DNA of 64,000 nt from contig CAXBNI010000001.1 in assembly GCA_963977105.1 (NCBI GenBank), forward strand, positions 620,001-684,000. The letters run 5' to 3'. Positions 1-8,701 of this stretch are shown here, one piece after another (positions within the stretch are counted from its first letter, which is position 1; each line of letters opens with the position of its first letter). This DNA comes from UBA2705 sp963977105. GTDB taxonomy: Bacteria; Pseudomonadota; Alphaproteobacteria; Micavibrionales; Micavibrionaceae. The position numbers and the translations under genes were made by a program. Under the pieces are notes generated by a model. It saw nothing but the letters and a program-made list of their open reading frames with translations. It was not told the origin of the DNA and did no database searches.

Positions 1-1341
1 ATCGCTGCGTTTAAACACCGCGCTGCCAACGATAATAACAGGGTTCTTTGTACCTTTGAAAAACTTGTTGGCTTCACTCAGCGCGCTAGCGTCATCACCT
101 ATATGTGCATAAGGGTAATTCAAATCCGACGCTTCACCGATAACGCCAACTTTAATGCGTTTTGCAAGCCATGTTTTACGGATACGTGCATTCACCATAG
201 CGGCTTCGATGCGTGGGTTAGTGCCAATAAGCAGCACAGCGTCAGCATCTTCTAGCCTCGCAATTGTTGTATTAAACAAATAACCTGCGCGGTTATCCGC
301 TGGGTACATCGCACCATCAACGCGACAATCTAAATTCGCAACACCAAGGCCGCTCATTAAGTCTTTTAATGCAACTGTCGCTTCTATATCTGCCAAATCG
401 CCGACAAGCGCGGCTGTCTTTTTTGGGTCTGATGCTTTTAATTTCTTTGCGACAAGGCTTAAGGCCTCGCCCCAGCTTACTTCTTCCAATTTCTTGGTGC
501 GGCTATTGCGGATATATGGACGGTCTAAGCGGCCTTTAGCTAGACCGTCTAAAGCATAACGTGTTTTATCCGAAATCCACTCTTCATTCACGTCTTCATT
601 AAGGCGTGGCATCACACGCATCACCTCACGGCCACGGGAATCAATACGGATGTTTGAGCCAACTGCGTCATGAACGTCAATAGAGATGGTTTTCTTTAGC
701 TCCCAAGGACGTGCTTTATAAGCATAAGGCTTGTTGGTTAACGCGCCAACTGGGCAGACATCAACCAAATTACCTGAAAGCTCACTGCTGACTGTTTTTT
801 CAACAAATGTCGTGATCTCCGCATCTTCACCGCGGTGCAGCTGACCTATATCATCAACACCAGCAATTTCTTCGGCGAAACGTACACAGCGCGTACAGTT
901 AATACAGCGCGTCATTACTGTATCAACCAGTGGGCCGAGTTCTTTATTTGGAACTGAGCGTTTCGTTTCATGGTAACGCGAGCGGTCATAACCATAGCCA
1001 ACAGCTTGGTCTTGCAAATCACATTCACCGCCTTGGTCGCAAATTGGGCAATCTAATGGGTGGTTGATTAGTAAAAATTCCATGACGCCTTTACGTGCTT
1101 TTTCAGCGCGCTCGGAGTCTGTATTAATGACCATACCCTCACCGCATGCCATAGCGCATGATGCCACTGGCTTTGGTGCGCCGACAAGGTCAACCAAACA
1201 CATGCGACAATTTGCAGGGACACTTAAACGGTCATGGTAACAAAAGCGCGGAATCTCAACGCCAATTTCCTCAGCCGCCTGCAGAATAGACGTGCCCGGT
1301 TCGACTTCGACTTCAACACCGTTAATTGTTAACTTAGGCAT
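1..1341 (-). CDS. nuoG: NADH-quinone oxidoreductase subunit G, 3' end cut by window edge
   Basis: Peripheral-arm subunit of complex I that carries several iron-sulfur clusters and passes electrons from the NuoEF module toward quinone. The reading frame stays open from ATG at 1341 to base 1, giving 447 residues without a stop. The N-terminal [2Fe-2S] ferredoxin domain has C34, C45, C48 and C62. It is followed by the His-Cys [4Fe-4S] segment near residues 95-110 and a four-Cys ferredoxin segment near 145-200 with CINCTRCVR and CPVGAL. After that the molybdopterin-oxidoreductase-like domain begins. It is last of the visible nuo genes in transcription order and separated from nuoF by a secreted-protein gene. 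Identification is secure; only the C-terminal part is missing. Confidence 0.96.
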   Translation of the reverse strand, partial: MPKLTINGVEVEVEPGTSILQAAEEIGVEIPRFCYHDRLSVPANCRMCLVDLVGAPKPVASCAMACGEGMVINTDSERAEKARKGVMEFLLINHPLDCPICDQGGECDLQDQAVGYGYDRSRYHETKRSVPNKELGPLVDTVMTRCINCTRCVRFAEEIAGVDDIGQLHRGEDAEITTFVEKTVSSELSGNLVDVCPVGALTNKPYAYKARPWELKKTISIDVHDAVGSNIRIDSRGREVMRVMPRLNEDVNEEWISDKTRYALDGLAKGRLDRPYIRNSRTKKLEEVSWGEALSLVAKKLKASDPKKTAALVGDLADIEATVALKDLMSGLGVANLDCRVDGAMYPADNRAGYLFNTTIARLEDADAVLLIGTNPRIEAAMVNARIRKTWLAKRIKVGVIGEASDLNYPYAHIGDDASALSEANKFFKGTKNPVIIVGSAVFKRSD

Positions 1342-1385
1342 ATTCTCTCACCATTATTCAAAAAAATTAGGTTATCTTCGTTTTC

Positions 1386-1916
1386 TTATCTGTATTTCGC
1401 ATTGCTTTTATTTTTGCGAACAGCTTTTTCATAGTCGTCTGTGCTTTTATAAAGGCGCTTTTCGGTGTCCTCGTAAACAACAAGACCACATGCACGTGAC
1501 GCATCGCTATCCATAAAAAACTTAATGTAGCGCATATGCAAATTCATTGCCGCTTCTTCGTTATTATCGGGCGTTATAAATTCATCCAGATTTGCACAGC
1601 ACATACGTGAAATATCGGCCATCTCTCTGGGCGTGAACTGCAAACGTGCTTGCTGTAACATGCATTCGCAGCCAGTTTTTGCATGCTCTTTAAAGCCTAA
1701 TTGCTGATCAGCGGGTAAATCCCGCGTATTATACATGCCCATATACTGTTTCATGCAGCCATCGACATAACGTTCCCCGACAAAAGCAGATGCTTCACTA
1801 CTTGTGAATTTTGGATCATTACCATCACGCGCATGCGCCGAGCCGACGCCAAAAGCGACACTCAAACAAAGACTGAAAGCAAAGGCGAATAATGTTAATA
1901 TCAAAAATCTCATCAC
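1386..1916 (-). CDS. Secreted cysteine-rich protein of unknown function within the nuo operon
   Basis: 176 residues. A clear signal peptide (MMRFLIL, hydrophobic to about residue 24) ends at AHA-RD, so cleavage after A29 is likely. The mature part has six cysteines (C54, C83, C85, C106, C107, C143), an even number consistent with disulfides in the periplasm. It includes a CxC and a CC pair. I recognise no known domain. The gene sits 9 bases after nuoF and 45 bases before nuoG on the same strand, so it is very probably co-transcribed with complex I. Its export means it cannot be a matrix-arm subunit. A role in assembly or stress is only a guess from context. Confidence 0.8.
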   Translation of the reverse strand: MMRFLILTLFAFAFSLCLSVAFGVGSAHARDGNDPKFTSSEASAFVGERYVDGCMKQYMGMYNTRDLPADQQLGFKEHAKTGCECMLQQARLQFTPREMADISRMCCANLDEFITPDNNEEAAMNLHMRYIKFFMDSDASRACGLVVYEDTEKRLYKSTDDYEKAVRKNKSNAKYR

Positions 1917-1925
1917 TGTCCTTTT

Positions 1926-3212
1926 CTAAGCCGCGCAAGCTGCTTGTTTACGGTAATGCATAATACGAGCCTCAAGCTCTGGCCTGAAGTGGCGGATCAA
2001 ACCTTGCACAGGCCATGCCGCGGCATCACCAAGGGCGCAAATGGTTTGGCCTTCAATTTCTTTGGTAACATCCCAAAGCTGATCAATTTCTTCTAGTGTT
2101 GCATTGCCATCAACCATGCGCATCATCATGCGCCATAGCCAGCCCGAGCCTTCACGGCACGGCGTACACTGACCGCAAGATTCATGCATATAGAACATAG
2201 ATAGACGCGCAATAGCGTAGACGATATCCGTTGATTTATCCATGACGATAACCCCCGCAGTACCAAGACCACTGCCTGCGCCGCGCAAAGAATCAAAATC
2301 CATTTTAATATCATCACAAACATCTTTTGGCAGTAACGGCGTAGATGAACCACCCGGAATAATAGCAAGAAGATTGTCCCATCCACCTTTTACGCCGCCG
2401 CAATGTGTTTCGATAAGCGTTTTTAACGGGATGCCCATTTCTTCTTCAACATTACATGGGTTTTCAACGTGACCAGAAATACAAAACAATTTAGTGCCTG
2501 TGTTTTTCTCGTCAGAGCCGAGCCCTGAAAACCATGCGCCGCCGCGACGTAAAATCGTTGGCACGGATGCAATTGTTTCAACGTTATTCACCGTTGTTGG
2601 GCAACTATAAAGCCCTGCCATCGCAGGGAATGGCGGTTTATTACGAGGCTGGCCTTTTTTACCTTCAAGGCTTTCAATCAATGCGGTTTCTTCACCGCAA
2701 ATATAAGCGCCCGCCCCACGATGGATGTAAACATCAAAATCCCAGCCAGACTTCGCTGCGTTTTTACCAAGCAAGCCTGCTTCATAGGCTTCTTTTACAG
2801 CAATCATCAGTGACGATGCCTCGTTATAAAACTCACCGCGCACATATATATATGCCGCATGGGCGCCCATTGCGTAACCTGCAAGCAGCGCGCCTTCAAT
2901 TAATTTATGTGGCTCGTGGCGTAGAATGTCACGGTCTTTACATGTACCTGGCTCTGATTCATCCGCGTTAATCACAAGGTAATGCGGCTTGCCGGAATCC
3001 TTCGGCATAAATGACCATTTAAGCCCCGTTGGGAAGCCCGCCCCACCGCGACCACGCAGGCCAGATGCTTTCATTTCATTAATAATCCAATCCGCACCCT
3101 TTTTTACAAAGCTACCAGTCTTATCCCAATCGCCGCGTTTTTGCGCGTCTTTGAGCGCGAAAGATTCAAAACCATAAAGGTTTGTATATATACGGTCTTT
3201 ATCCTGCAACAT
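1926..3212 (-). CDS. nuoF: NADH-quinone oxidoreductase subunit F (NADH- and FMN-binding)
   Basis: Catalyses NADH oxidation and holds FMN and cluster N3 at the tip of the complex I peripheral arm. 428 residues, the usual length. The FMN/NADH loop GRGGAGFPTG lies at 54-63, INADESEPGT at 81-90 and a second glycine-rich NADH segment (GAGAYICGEE) near 170. The [4Fe-4S] ligands are C347, C350, C353 (CGQCTPC) and C393 (ICALGD). ATG at 3212 has a purine-rich GGAAA upstream. Lies between nuoE and the Cys-rich gene. Confidence 0.98.
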   Translation of the reverse strand: MLQDKDRIYTNLYGFESFALKDAQKRGDWDKTGSFVKKGADWIINEMKASGLRGRGGAGFPTGLKWSFMPKDSGKPHYLVINADESEPGTCKDRDILRHEPHKLIEGALLAGYAMGAHAAYIYVRGEFYNEASSLMIAVKEAYEAGLLGKNAAKSGWDFDVYIHRGAGAYICGEETALIESLEGKKGQPRNKPPFPAMAGLYSCPTTVNNVETIASVPTILRRGGAWFSGLGSDEKNTGTKLFCISGHVENPCNVEEEMGIPLKTLIETHCGGVKGGWDNLLAIIPGGSSTPLLPKDVCDDIKMDFDSLRGAGSGLGTAGVIVMDKSTDIVYAIARLSMFYMHESCGQCTPCREGSGWLWRMMMRMVDGNATLEEIDQLWDVTKEIEGQTICALGDAAAWPVQGLIRHFRPELEARIMHYRKQAACAA

Positions 3213-3237
3213 AATGTGCGTTTCCTTATTCCAGTAA

Positions 3238-3897
3238 CTAAATAACTTTAGCTTTTTTTGCTTCTTCCATCAGGCTTGTTGGGCCTGATGCCGCCATTGA
3301 TGTTCTGCGGCCAGTCTGTGAACCAATAGTGATTTTCTTGCCCGCTTTAAGCTGATCGAGCATTTTAATCATGATTTCTTCGTTTAAGTCTTCATAGTAA
3401 TCATCATTGATTTGTACCATTGGGGCATTGACGCATGCACCTAGACATTCAACTTCCATTAGTGTGAACAAGCCATCATCAGTGGTTTCAAGCATTTTAA
3501 TACCAAGATGGTTTTCGCAGACCTTCTTAATTTTCGCCGCGCCACAAAGCCAGCACGGTGAAGTGCCGCAAATTTGCACAAGGTATTTACCAACAGGGGC
3601 AAGATTGTACATCGAATAAAAAGTCGCGACTTCATAAACTTTCATCTTTGGCATGGATAACACCTCAGCGACATGATCCATCGCCGCTTTTGGAATCCAG
3701 CCACCATAAGGCTTGTCAGCCTTGGCGCCATCATCACCGACTTGGCGCTGCGCAAGATCAAGCAAGCCCATAACGGCGCTTTGCTGACGACCTTTAGGGT
3801 AATTCGCGATTATTTCAGCCGTTTTCTTTTTATATTTCGGCGTAAATGCAAATTCTTTTGGCTGATAATCAGCGTCTAAATCAAAGGGTTTTCTCAT
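3238..3897 (-). CDS. nuoE: NADH-quinone oxidoreductase subunit E ([2Fe-2S])
   Basis: 219 residues. Thioredoxin-like [2Fe-2S] subunit that forms the NADH dehydrogenase module with NuoF. The ligands are C110 and C115 (CGTSPC) and C151 and C155 (CLGAC), the classic C-x4-C...C-x3-C set. An extra C118 is present. The C-terminal tail (about residues 195-219, SQTGRRTS onward) extends beyond the E. coli protein, as is common in alphaproteobacteria and mitochondria. Its ATG overlaps the nuoD stop by four bases, suggesting translational coupling. Confidence 0.97.
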   Translation of the reverse strand: MRKPFDLDADYQPKEFAFTPKYKKKTAEIIANYPKGRQQSAVMGLLDLAQRQVGDDGAKADKPYGGWIPKAAMDHVAEVLSMPKMKVYEVATFYSMYNLAPVGKYLVQICGTSPCWLCGAAKIKKVCENHLGIKMLETTDDGLFTLMEVECLGACVNAPMVQINDDYYEDLNEEIMIKMLDQLKAGKKITIGSQTGRRTSMAASGPTSLMEEAKKAKVI

Positions 3898-5108
3898 CGA
3901 TCAATTTCTCCAAAAACAATATCTAACGAGCCGATAATCGATACGGCATCGGCGAGCATGTGGCCTTTCGTCATAAAGTCAAAGCCTTGCAGGTGTAAGA
4001 ACCCTGGGGCGCGAATATGACAGCGATATGGACGGTTTGTCCCATCAGCCACCAAATAGACCGCAAATTCACCTTTTGGCGCTTCAACGGCAGTATATGT
4101 TTCGCCGGCTGGCACGTGATAACCTTCAGAAAACAGCTTAAAGTGGTGAATAAGCGCCTCCATAGATTGTTTCATTTCAGCGCGCGGCGGCGGTGAAACT
4201 TTATAATCATCTACACGCACATCGCCTTTCGGCATGTTTTCAATGCACTGCTTCATAATTTTTATTGATTCGTACATTTCAGCAACCCGGATAAGGTAAC
4301 GCGCGTAACAATCGCCCGTTTTACCTATCGGTACGTCAAAGTCCATTTTGTCGTAAACATCATAAGGCTGAGATTTACGTAGGTCCCATGCGACGCCAGA
4401 ACCACGTAGCATTGGGCCCGTGAAGCCCCAATCGAGTGCTTCTGATTTTTTCACAATGCCAATATCAACTGTACGCTGCTTGAAAATACGGTTTTCAGTC
4501 AGAAGCCCTTCAAGGTCAGCAATATGCTTAGGCAGCTGTTCCAGCCATGTCATCATATCTTCGGCAAGGCCTGCGGGCATATCTTGCGCCACGCCGCCTG
4601 TACGAAAATAGTTAGCGTGCAGCCTTGCACCGCAAACGCGTTCATAGAACTCCATGCCTTTTTCACGTTCTTCAAATATCCAAAGCGCAGGCGTAATCGC
4701 ACCGACATCTAAGGCAAAGGTTGTGAGGTTCAACATGTGATTTAAAATACGGCCATGTTCGGCGAAAAGTACGCGAATATACTGCGCGCGCTCTGGCGCT
4801 GTAATGCCCAAAAGCTTTTCTGTTGAGAGCGCAAAAGCGTGCTCTTGGTTCATTGGGCAAACATAATCTAGGCGGTCAAAATACGGCAGTGCCTGCATAT
4901 ATGTTTTATACTCAATCAGCTTTTCTGTGCCACGGTGCAAAAGGCCAATATGCGGGTCGGCACGTTCTACAACCTCCCCTTCCATTTCCAAAACAAGGCG
5001 TAACACGCCATGCGCTGCAGGGTGCTGTGGGCCGAAGTTAAATGTAAATGGTTTGATCTGCGTTTCGTCAGATAGGTCAACACATTCTGCTTTTTGTAAT
5101 GCTGTCAT
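3894..5108 (-). CDS. nuoD: NADH-quinone oxidoreductase subunit D (49 kDa homologue)
   Basis: 404 residues. Hydrogenase-large-subunit-like protein that lines the quinone pocket with NuoB. Near the N-terminus the quinone-site signature FNFGPQHPAAHG (about 24-35) is intact, and the family motif GLLHRGTEKLIE follows at about 55. The C-terminal end reads SLDIVFGEIDR, as in the mitochondrial 49 kDa subunit. It is separate from nuoC, as in most alphaproteobacteria and unlike the E. coli nuoCD fusion. The spacing to nuoC is 5 bases and it overlaps nuoE. Confidence 0.98.
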   Translation of the reverse strand: MTALQKAECVDLSDETQIKPFTFNFGPQHPAAHGVLRLVLEMEGEVVERADPHIGLLHRGTEKLIEYKTYMQALPYFDRLDYVCPMNQEHAFALSTEKLLGITAPERAQYIRVLFAEHGRILNHMLNLTTFALDVGAITPALWIFEEREKGMEFYERVCGARLHANYFRTGGVAQDMPAGLAEDMMTWLEQLPKHIADLEGLLTENRIFKQRTVDIGIVKKSEALDWGFTGPMLRGSGVAWDLRKSQPYDVYDKMDFDVPIGKTGDCYARYLIRVAEMYESIKIMKQCIENMPKGDVRVDDYKVSPPPRAEMKQSMEALIHHFKLFSEGYHVPAGETYTAVEAPKGEFAVYLVADGTNRPYRCHIRAPGFLHLQGFDFMTKGHMLADAVSIIGSLDIVFGEIDR

Positions 5109-5113
5109 TGTGT

Positions 5114-5818
5114 TTACTCCTTATGCTCAACGTTGGTTGATGTGGGCTGCCAGCCGAATTCAGGGCGCACAGCTTTTTCATCACCGGGAAGCTGCACATC
5201 CGTCAGGCCTTCCCAAGGGCTAAGATTATCAAATGAGCGGAAGTCCTGCGTTAATTGCACAGGCTCATACACCACACGCTTTTCTTCTTCACTATAACGT
5301 AGCTCAACATAGCCCGTTACCGGAAAATCTTTACGCAAGGGGTGACCTTCAAAGCCATAATCTGTCAAAATGCGACGTAAGTCCGCGTGATTAGAAAATG
5401 CAACGCCGAACATGTCAAAGACTTCACGTTCCATCCAACCAGCAGAGCTGAATACTGATGTTGCAGAAGGCACAATATCGTTTTCACTTGCGCTTGTCTT
5501 CAGGCGGATACGGTCATTATTTGTCATCGACAATAAGTTATAGACCACCGTAAAGCGCTCCGTATGATCTGGGTAATCCACCGCAGTAACATTAACAAGC
5601 TGCGTAAAGCGGCAACGTGCATCATCACGCAAGAATTTAAGCACGTAGATGATATCATCGCGTTGCACGTTCAGGCATAATTCATCTTTTTGCCATTCGC
5701 GTGACACTAAATAATCTTTTAAGTTTGCAGCAATATATTGCGCCAGCTCTTCACGAGAAGCTTGGAGGCAACTATCATCGTCATGCTGCTCTTCTGTATT
5801 TATTGGCTTATCAACCAT
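5114..5818 (-). CDS. nuoC: NADH-quinone oxidoreductase subunit C (30 kDa homologue)
   Basis: 234 residues. Structural subunit of the peripheral arm that docks NuoD. The central signature (VFSSAGWMEREVFDMFG, near 125-140) followed by LRRILTDYGFEGHPLRKDFP near 150-170 is diagnostic for the 30 kDa subunit. About 35 N-terminal residues (ITEEQHDDDSC-like acidic stretch) and about 30 C-terminal residues extend beyond the core. Operon position between nuoB and nuoD is canonical. Confidence 0.97.
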   Translation of the reverse strand: MVDKPINTEEQHDDDSCLQASREELAQYIAANLKDYLVSREWQKDELCLNVQRDDIIYVLKFLRDDARCRFTQLVNVTAVDYPDHTERFTVVYNLLSMTNNDRIRLKTSASENDIVPSATSVFSSAGWMEREVFDMFGVAFSNHADLRRILTDYGFEGHPLRKDFPVTGYVELRYSEEEKRVVYEPVQLTQDFRSFDNLSPWEGLTDVQLPGDEKAVRPEFGWQPTSTNVEHKE

Positions 5819-5852
5819 AGTAAAACCCTAATTTCTTAACTTAAGTAATGTT

Positions 5853-6428
5853 TTATCGCACAATACGCGTATCTTCGCGTCCAATTTTCTTCTGTAGCTG
5901 TAACAGACCATAAACCAGCGCTTCCGCGGTTGGCGGGCAGCCTGGAACGTAAATATCAACCGGTACAATGCGATCACAGCCACGAACGACCGAATAAGAA
6001 TAATGGTAATACCCCCCGCCATTTGCGCATGAGCCCATAGAAATCACCCAGCGGGGTTCTGGCATTTGGTCATAGACCTTACGCAAAGCTGGTGCCATTT
6101 TATTGGTTAGCGTTCCTGCCACAATCATCACATCAGATTGACGCGGCGATGGGCGTGGAATAATCCCGAAACGGTCAAGGTCATAACGGCTCATATAAGC
6201 GTGGATCATTTCCACTGCACAGCATGCCAAGCCAAACGTCATGGGCCACATAGAGCCCGTACGCGCCCAATCAAACAAACTATCCGCTTGCGTCAGCAAA
6301 AAGCCTTTTTCTTGCACGTGTTTGTTAATCGCAGCGGCCACAACATCTTGTTGCTCAGCTGGCGGCGCCTTCAGATTTGTGCTCAAATCATATGCTGGCG
6401 CTTCAAAATTATGACGATCATGTCCCAT
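5853..6428 (-). CDS. nuoB: NADH-quinone oxidoreductase subunit B (cluster N2 / PSST homologue)
   Basis: 191 residues. Carries cluster N2, the terminal electron donor to quinone. The ligands are the adjacent pair C69-C70 (GLACCAVEM), C134 (MGSCANGGG) and C164 (VPGCPPTAEAL). The length and the disordered N-terminal 45 residues fit the alphaproteobacterial/mitochondrial form. Lies between nuoA and nuoC on the same strand, with gaps of about 35 bases on each side. Confidence 0.98.
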   Translation of the reverse strand: MGHDRHNFEAPAYDLSTNLKAPPAEQQDVVAAAINKHVQEKGFLLTQADSLFDWARTGSMWPMTFGLACCAVEMIHAYMSRYDLDRFGIIPRPSPRQSDVMIVAGTLTNKMAPALRKVYDQMPEPRWVISMGSCANGGGYYHYSYSVVRGCDRIVPVDIYVPGCPPTAEALVYGLLQLQKKIGREDTRIVR

Positions 6429-6464
6429 TATACTAAAACCTTTTTATTTTTTCATCTGGCCTGA

Positions 6465-6836
6465 TTATTCCCAATCAAGCGCGCCTTTATTCCACTCATA
6501 AATAAAGCCGATTGTCAGCACGCCCAAAAACGCCATCATCGACCAAAAGCCATAAAGACCAATATCACCCAATGAAATTGCCCACGGAAAGAGGAAAGCG
6601 ATTTCCAAATCAAAGATGATGAATAAGATCGCAACCAAGTAATAGCGCACATCAAACTTGCTATGCGCATCAGAGAAGGCGTCAAAACCACACTCATAAG
6701 CAGAGAGCTTTTCTGCGTCTGGTTTGCTACGTCCTGCGAGAATAGACGCAAGAAACATCGCCAGCGACACAGCTGAAGCGATGAAGATAAAAATTAAGAC
6801 TGGAAGGTATTCCAGAAGAAATTCATTAGAGGCCAT
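6465..6836 (-). CDS. nuoA: NADH-quinone oxidoreductase subunit A
   Basis: 123 residues from ATG at 6836, which has AAAGGAAAG seven bases upstream. A longer reading from 6866 adds ten unlikely residues. Membrane-arm subunit with three transmembrane segments (about 8-30, 62-85, 90-112). The conserved loop KLSAYECGFDAFSDAHSKFD at about 42-61 contains the cysteine that moves during active/deactive transition in mitochondrial ND3. First gene of the nuo operon; its promoter must lie in 6837-7000, shared with the divergent aminotransferase gene. Confidence 0.96.
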   Translation of the reverse strand: MASNEFLLEYLPVLIFIFIASAVSLAMFLASILAGRSKPDAEKLSAYECGFDAFSDAHSKFDVRYYLVAILFIIFDLEIAFLFPWAISLGDIGLYGFWSMMAFLGVLTIGFIYEWNKGALDWE

Positions 6837-6945
6837 GATTCTTTCCTTTAACTCAATGCGCTGCATAGTTTATAGCAAAAATTTATTATATCAAACCCCC
6901 TTACCTATAATGATTCACTGTTTTTATTGCCATTTTGTATAAAAC

Positions 6946-6974
6946 TTGATTTTTCATAATCCTTACGTTAATAT
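6946..6974 (+). promoter_or_regulatory. Sigma70-type promoter for the aminotransferase gene
   Basis: TTGATT at 6946-6951 and TAATAT at 6969-6974 with an exact 17-base spacer. Transcription would start near 6981, about 20 bases before the ATG at 7001, leaving room for the GAAAGG ribosome site. Confidence 0.5.
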
Positions 6975-7000
6975 AGCTCACCCAAAGAAAGGTTGCCTGC

Positions 7001-8476
7001 ATGACAAAGTTAAAAAGAATCGACGCATCTATAGGCGACCCATGCCGCGCATTTAAAGAAGCGGCGCAATATGCCATGGACAAAGTCATGACCACATTGA
7101 ACCAGTACGACAATTACGGTGATGTTGCGCATTATATGCCCACTCAGATTATGGATTTCTTTGACCGCGAATTTGATATTAAGCAGCCCGGATGGAGTGG
7201 CGTCGGCCTACAAAGTTATGCATACACAAATGGCATAACCGACGGCTATGACAGCCTGCTGGCCATCCGCTTAGCACACGCAAAGACGTTCAATAAAACT
7301 ACAGGCACAAACTTAAAGCCAGCTATTATTATGCCCGTGCCAACATATGGAATTTTCTTTGCCCAGCCTGAACAAATGGGCATCGACATTATTAAGCTAC
7401 AACGCGAGCCTGACGGCAGTGTCTGCCCGGAAAAACTCCTTGAACTTATGCGCAGTATTGAGAAAAAAGGCGAACAGCAATTAATTGCTTATTACGATTC
7501 CAACCCAAACAACCCAACAGGCTATGTGCGCGGACAGGAAGACACTGAAAAACTCGCCGCTGTGTTTGTGCGTTATAATGAATATAAAAGCCGCCAGAAA
7601 AAAGAACTGTTACTCACCCTTAATCGTGACCAGTTCAGGGCGCTGCGTGACACCCCTACTACACTGCTTGCAATTGATGACATGGTTTATCTTGGGCTTG
7701 AATATACTGACAAAAAACCAATGCCGTTTTTGAATGTGTCAGAAATGTATGACAATACCGTCATGCTTGCCGGCGGTTCAAAAATTGGCCTGACGGGCCT
7801 GCGCACAGGCGTGATGATTGGCTCAGAGAAATATGTTGAGGCCTATAAAAAAGAAAAAAAGCTCAAACAGTATTTTCCATCGACGCTGAATATGCATGCG
7901 CTAACACCAGTATTCCCCAGTGAAGATGCACATATCAAAATGCGTAAAAAGCATTTAAAGGCACTCAATACAAAGCATCAATTTTCTGGCCTGCTGATGA
8001 AAGCCATTGTCAACGGCCTTGATGATGTTGAGATCACCACTGCGCAGCGCGAAAAAATGATTAGTCTTTATAGCAATATAAAGAAGATCTCCACCGTAGA
8101 TGCAGAAGAGCGCCTGTCAAAAGGTATCCACGGGATCAACATCACCACCACCCCGCAATCAGGCTTTTTCCACCTCGTTGATTACAGTGCCTTTAAGGGG
8201 ATGCCGTTTATTGAACAAAAAAGATACTATGAGCCAATAATTGGTACGTTAAAGGATGAGTGGGATTTACAAACTATGCACCGCGAAGCGCAGCTTGGTT
8301 TTTGTGCAGGTGAACATTGTGGCTACACGCGCGATGATATGATCGTCAGAACAACATTTGCCATGACAACCCGCGAAGTCATTGCCCTGACTAGTCGTAT
8401 GGAATACGCGATCGATGAACATATCCGTCCTCTGCAGCACACTTACCCCGAAAAACCAAAAACATTGGCCGTTTAA
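7001..8476 (+). CDS. Class I/II pyridoxal-phosphate aminotransferase, substrate unknown
   Basis: 491 residues, longer than the roughly 400 usual for the fold. The PLP-enzyme landmarks are intact: NNPTG at 170-174, IDDMVY near 226-231 (the Asp and Tyr that contact PLP), and SKIGLTGLR with the Schiff-base lysine at K261. Extra length comes from insertions between NNPTG and the Asp motif and after residue 330. It stands alone, divergent from nuoA, with its own promoter. The ATG follows GAAAGG. The substrate cannot be read from the sequence; the family includes aspartate, aromatic and alanine transaminases and some lyases. Its neighbour alanine dehydrogenase may be coincidental. Confidence 0.88.
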   Translation: MTKLKRIDASIGDPCRAFKEAAQYAMDKVMTTLNQYDNYGDVAHYMPTQIMDFFDREFDIKQPGWSGVGLQSYAYTNGITDGYDSLLAIRLAHAKTFNKTTGTNLKPAIIMPVPTYGIFFAQPEQMGIDIIKLQREPDGSVCPEKLLELMRSIEKKGEQQLIAYYDSNPNNPTGYVRGQEDTEKLAAVFVRYNEYKSRQKKELLLTLNRDQFRALRDTPTTLLAIDDMVYLGLEYTDKKPMPFLNVSEMYDNTVMLAGGSKIGLTGLRTGVMIGSEKYVEAYKKEKKLKQYFPSTLNMHALTPVFPSEDAHIKMRKKHLKALNTKHQFSGLLMKAIVNGLDDVEITTAQREKMISLYSNIKKISTVDAEERLSKGIHGINITTTPQSGFFHLVDYSAFKGMPFIEQKRYYEPIIGTLKDEWDLQTMHREAQLGFCAGEHCGYTRDDMIVRTTFAMTTREVIALTSRMEYAIDEHIRPLQHTYPEKPKTLAV

Positions 8477-8503
8477 ACCGCGTCCCAAAAAGCAGGCATA
8501 AAA

Positions 8504-8527
8504 AAAGCCCCCACGAATGGAGGCTTT
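8504..8527. terminator. Rho-independent terminator after the aminotransferase gene
   Basis: Hairpin with arms AAAGCCCCC and GGAGGCTTT around a short loop, with A- and T-rich flanks on both sides. It lies between the aminotransferase stop and the 3' end of the convergent tRNA-Asp gene, so it can serve both strands. Confidence 0.7.
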
Positions 8528-8545
8528 CTTATTACTGCAAGATAA

Positions 8546-8622
<77 letters not shown>

Positions 8623-8701
8623 CCAAGCAGTGAAAGGAGTTTTACAGTTTCCGTTTAAAACTGTCAACGCTCTTTTTTCATTTTTTACATTTTTTTTCCA
8701 T

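Noticed and set aside
2534..2971. 145-codon frame antisense to nuoF
   Set aside because: Shadow of nuoF; low-complexity composition and no supporting signal.
8644..8664. Hairpin ACAGTTT/AAACTGT between ald and tRNA-Asp as an ald terminator
   Set aside because: On the minus strand no T-run follows, so termination is not supported; ald may read into tRNA-Asp.
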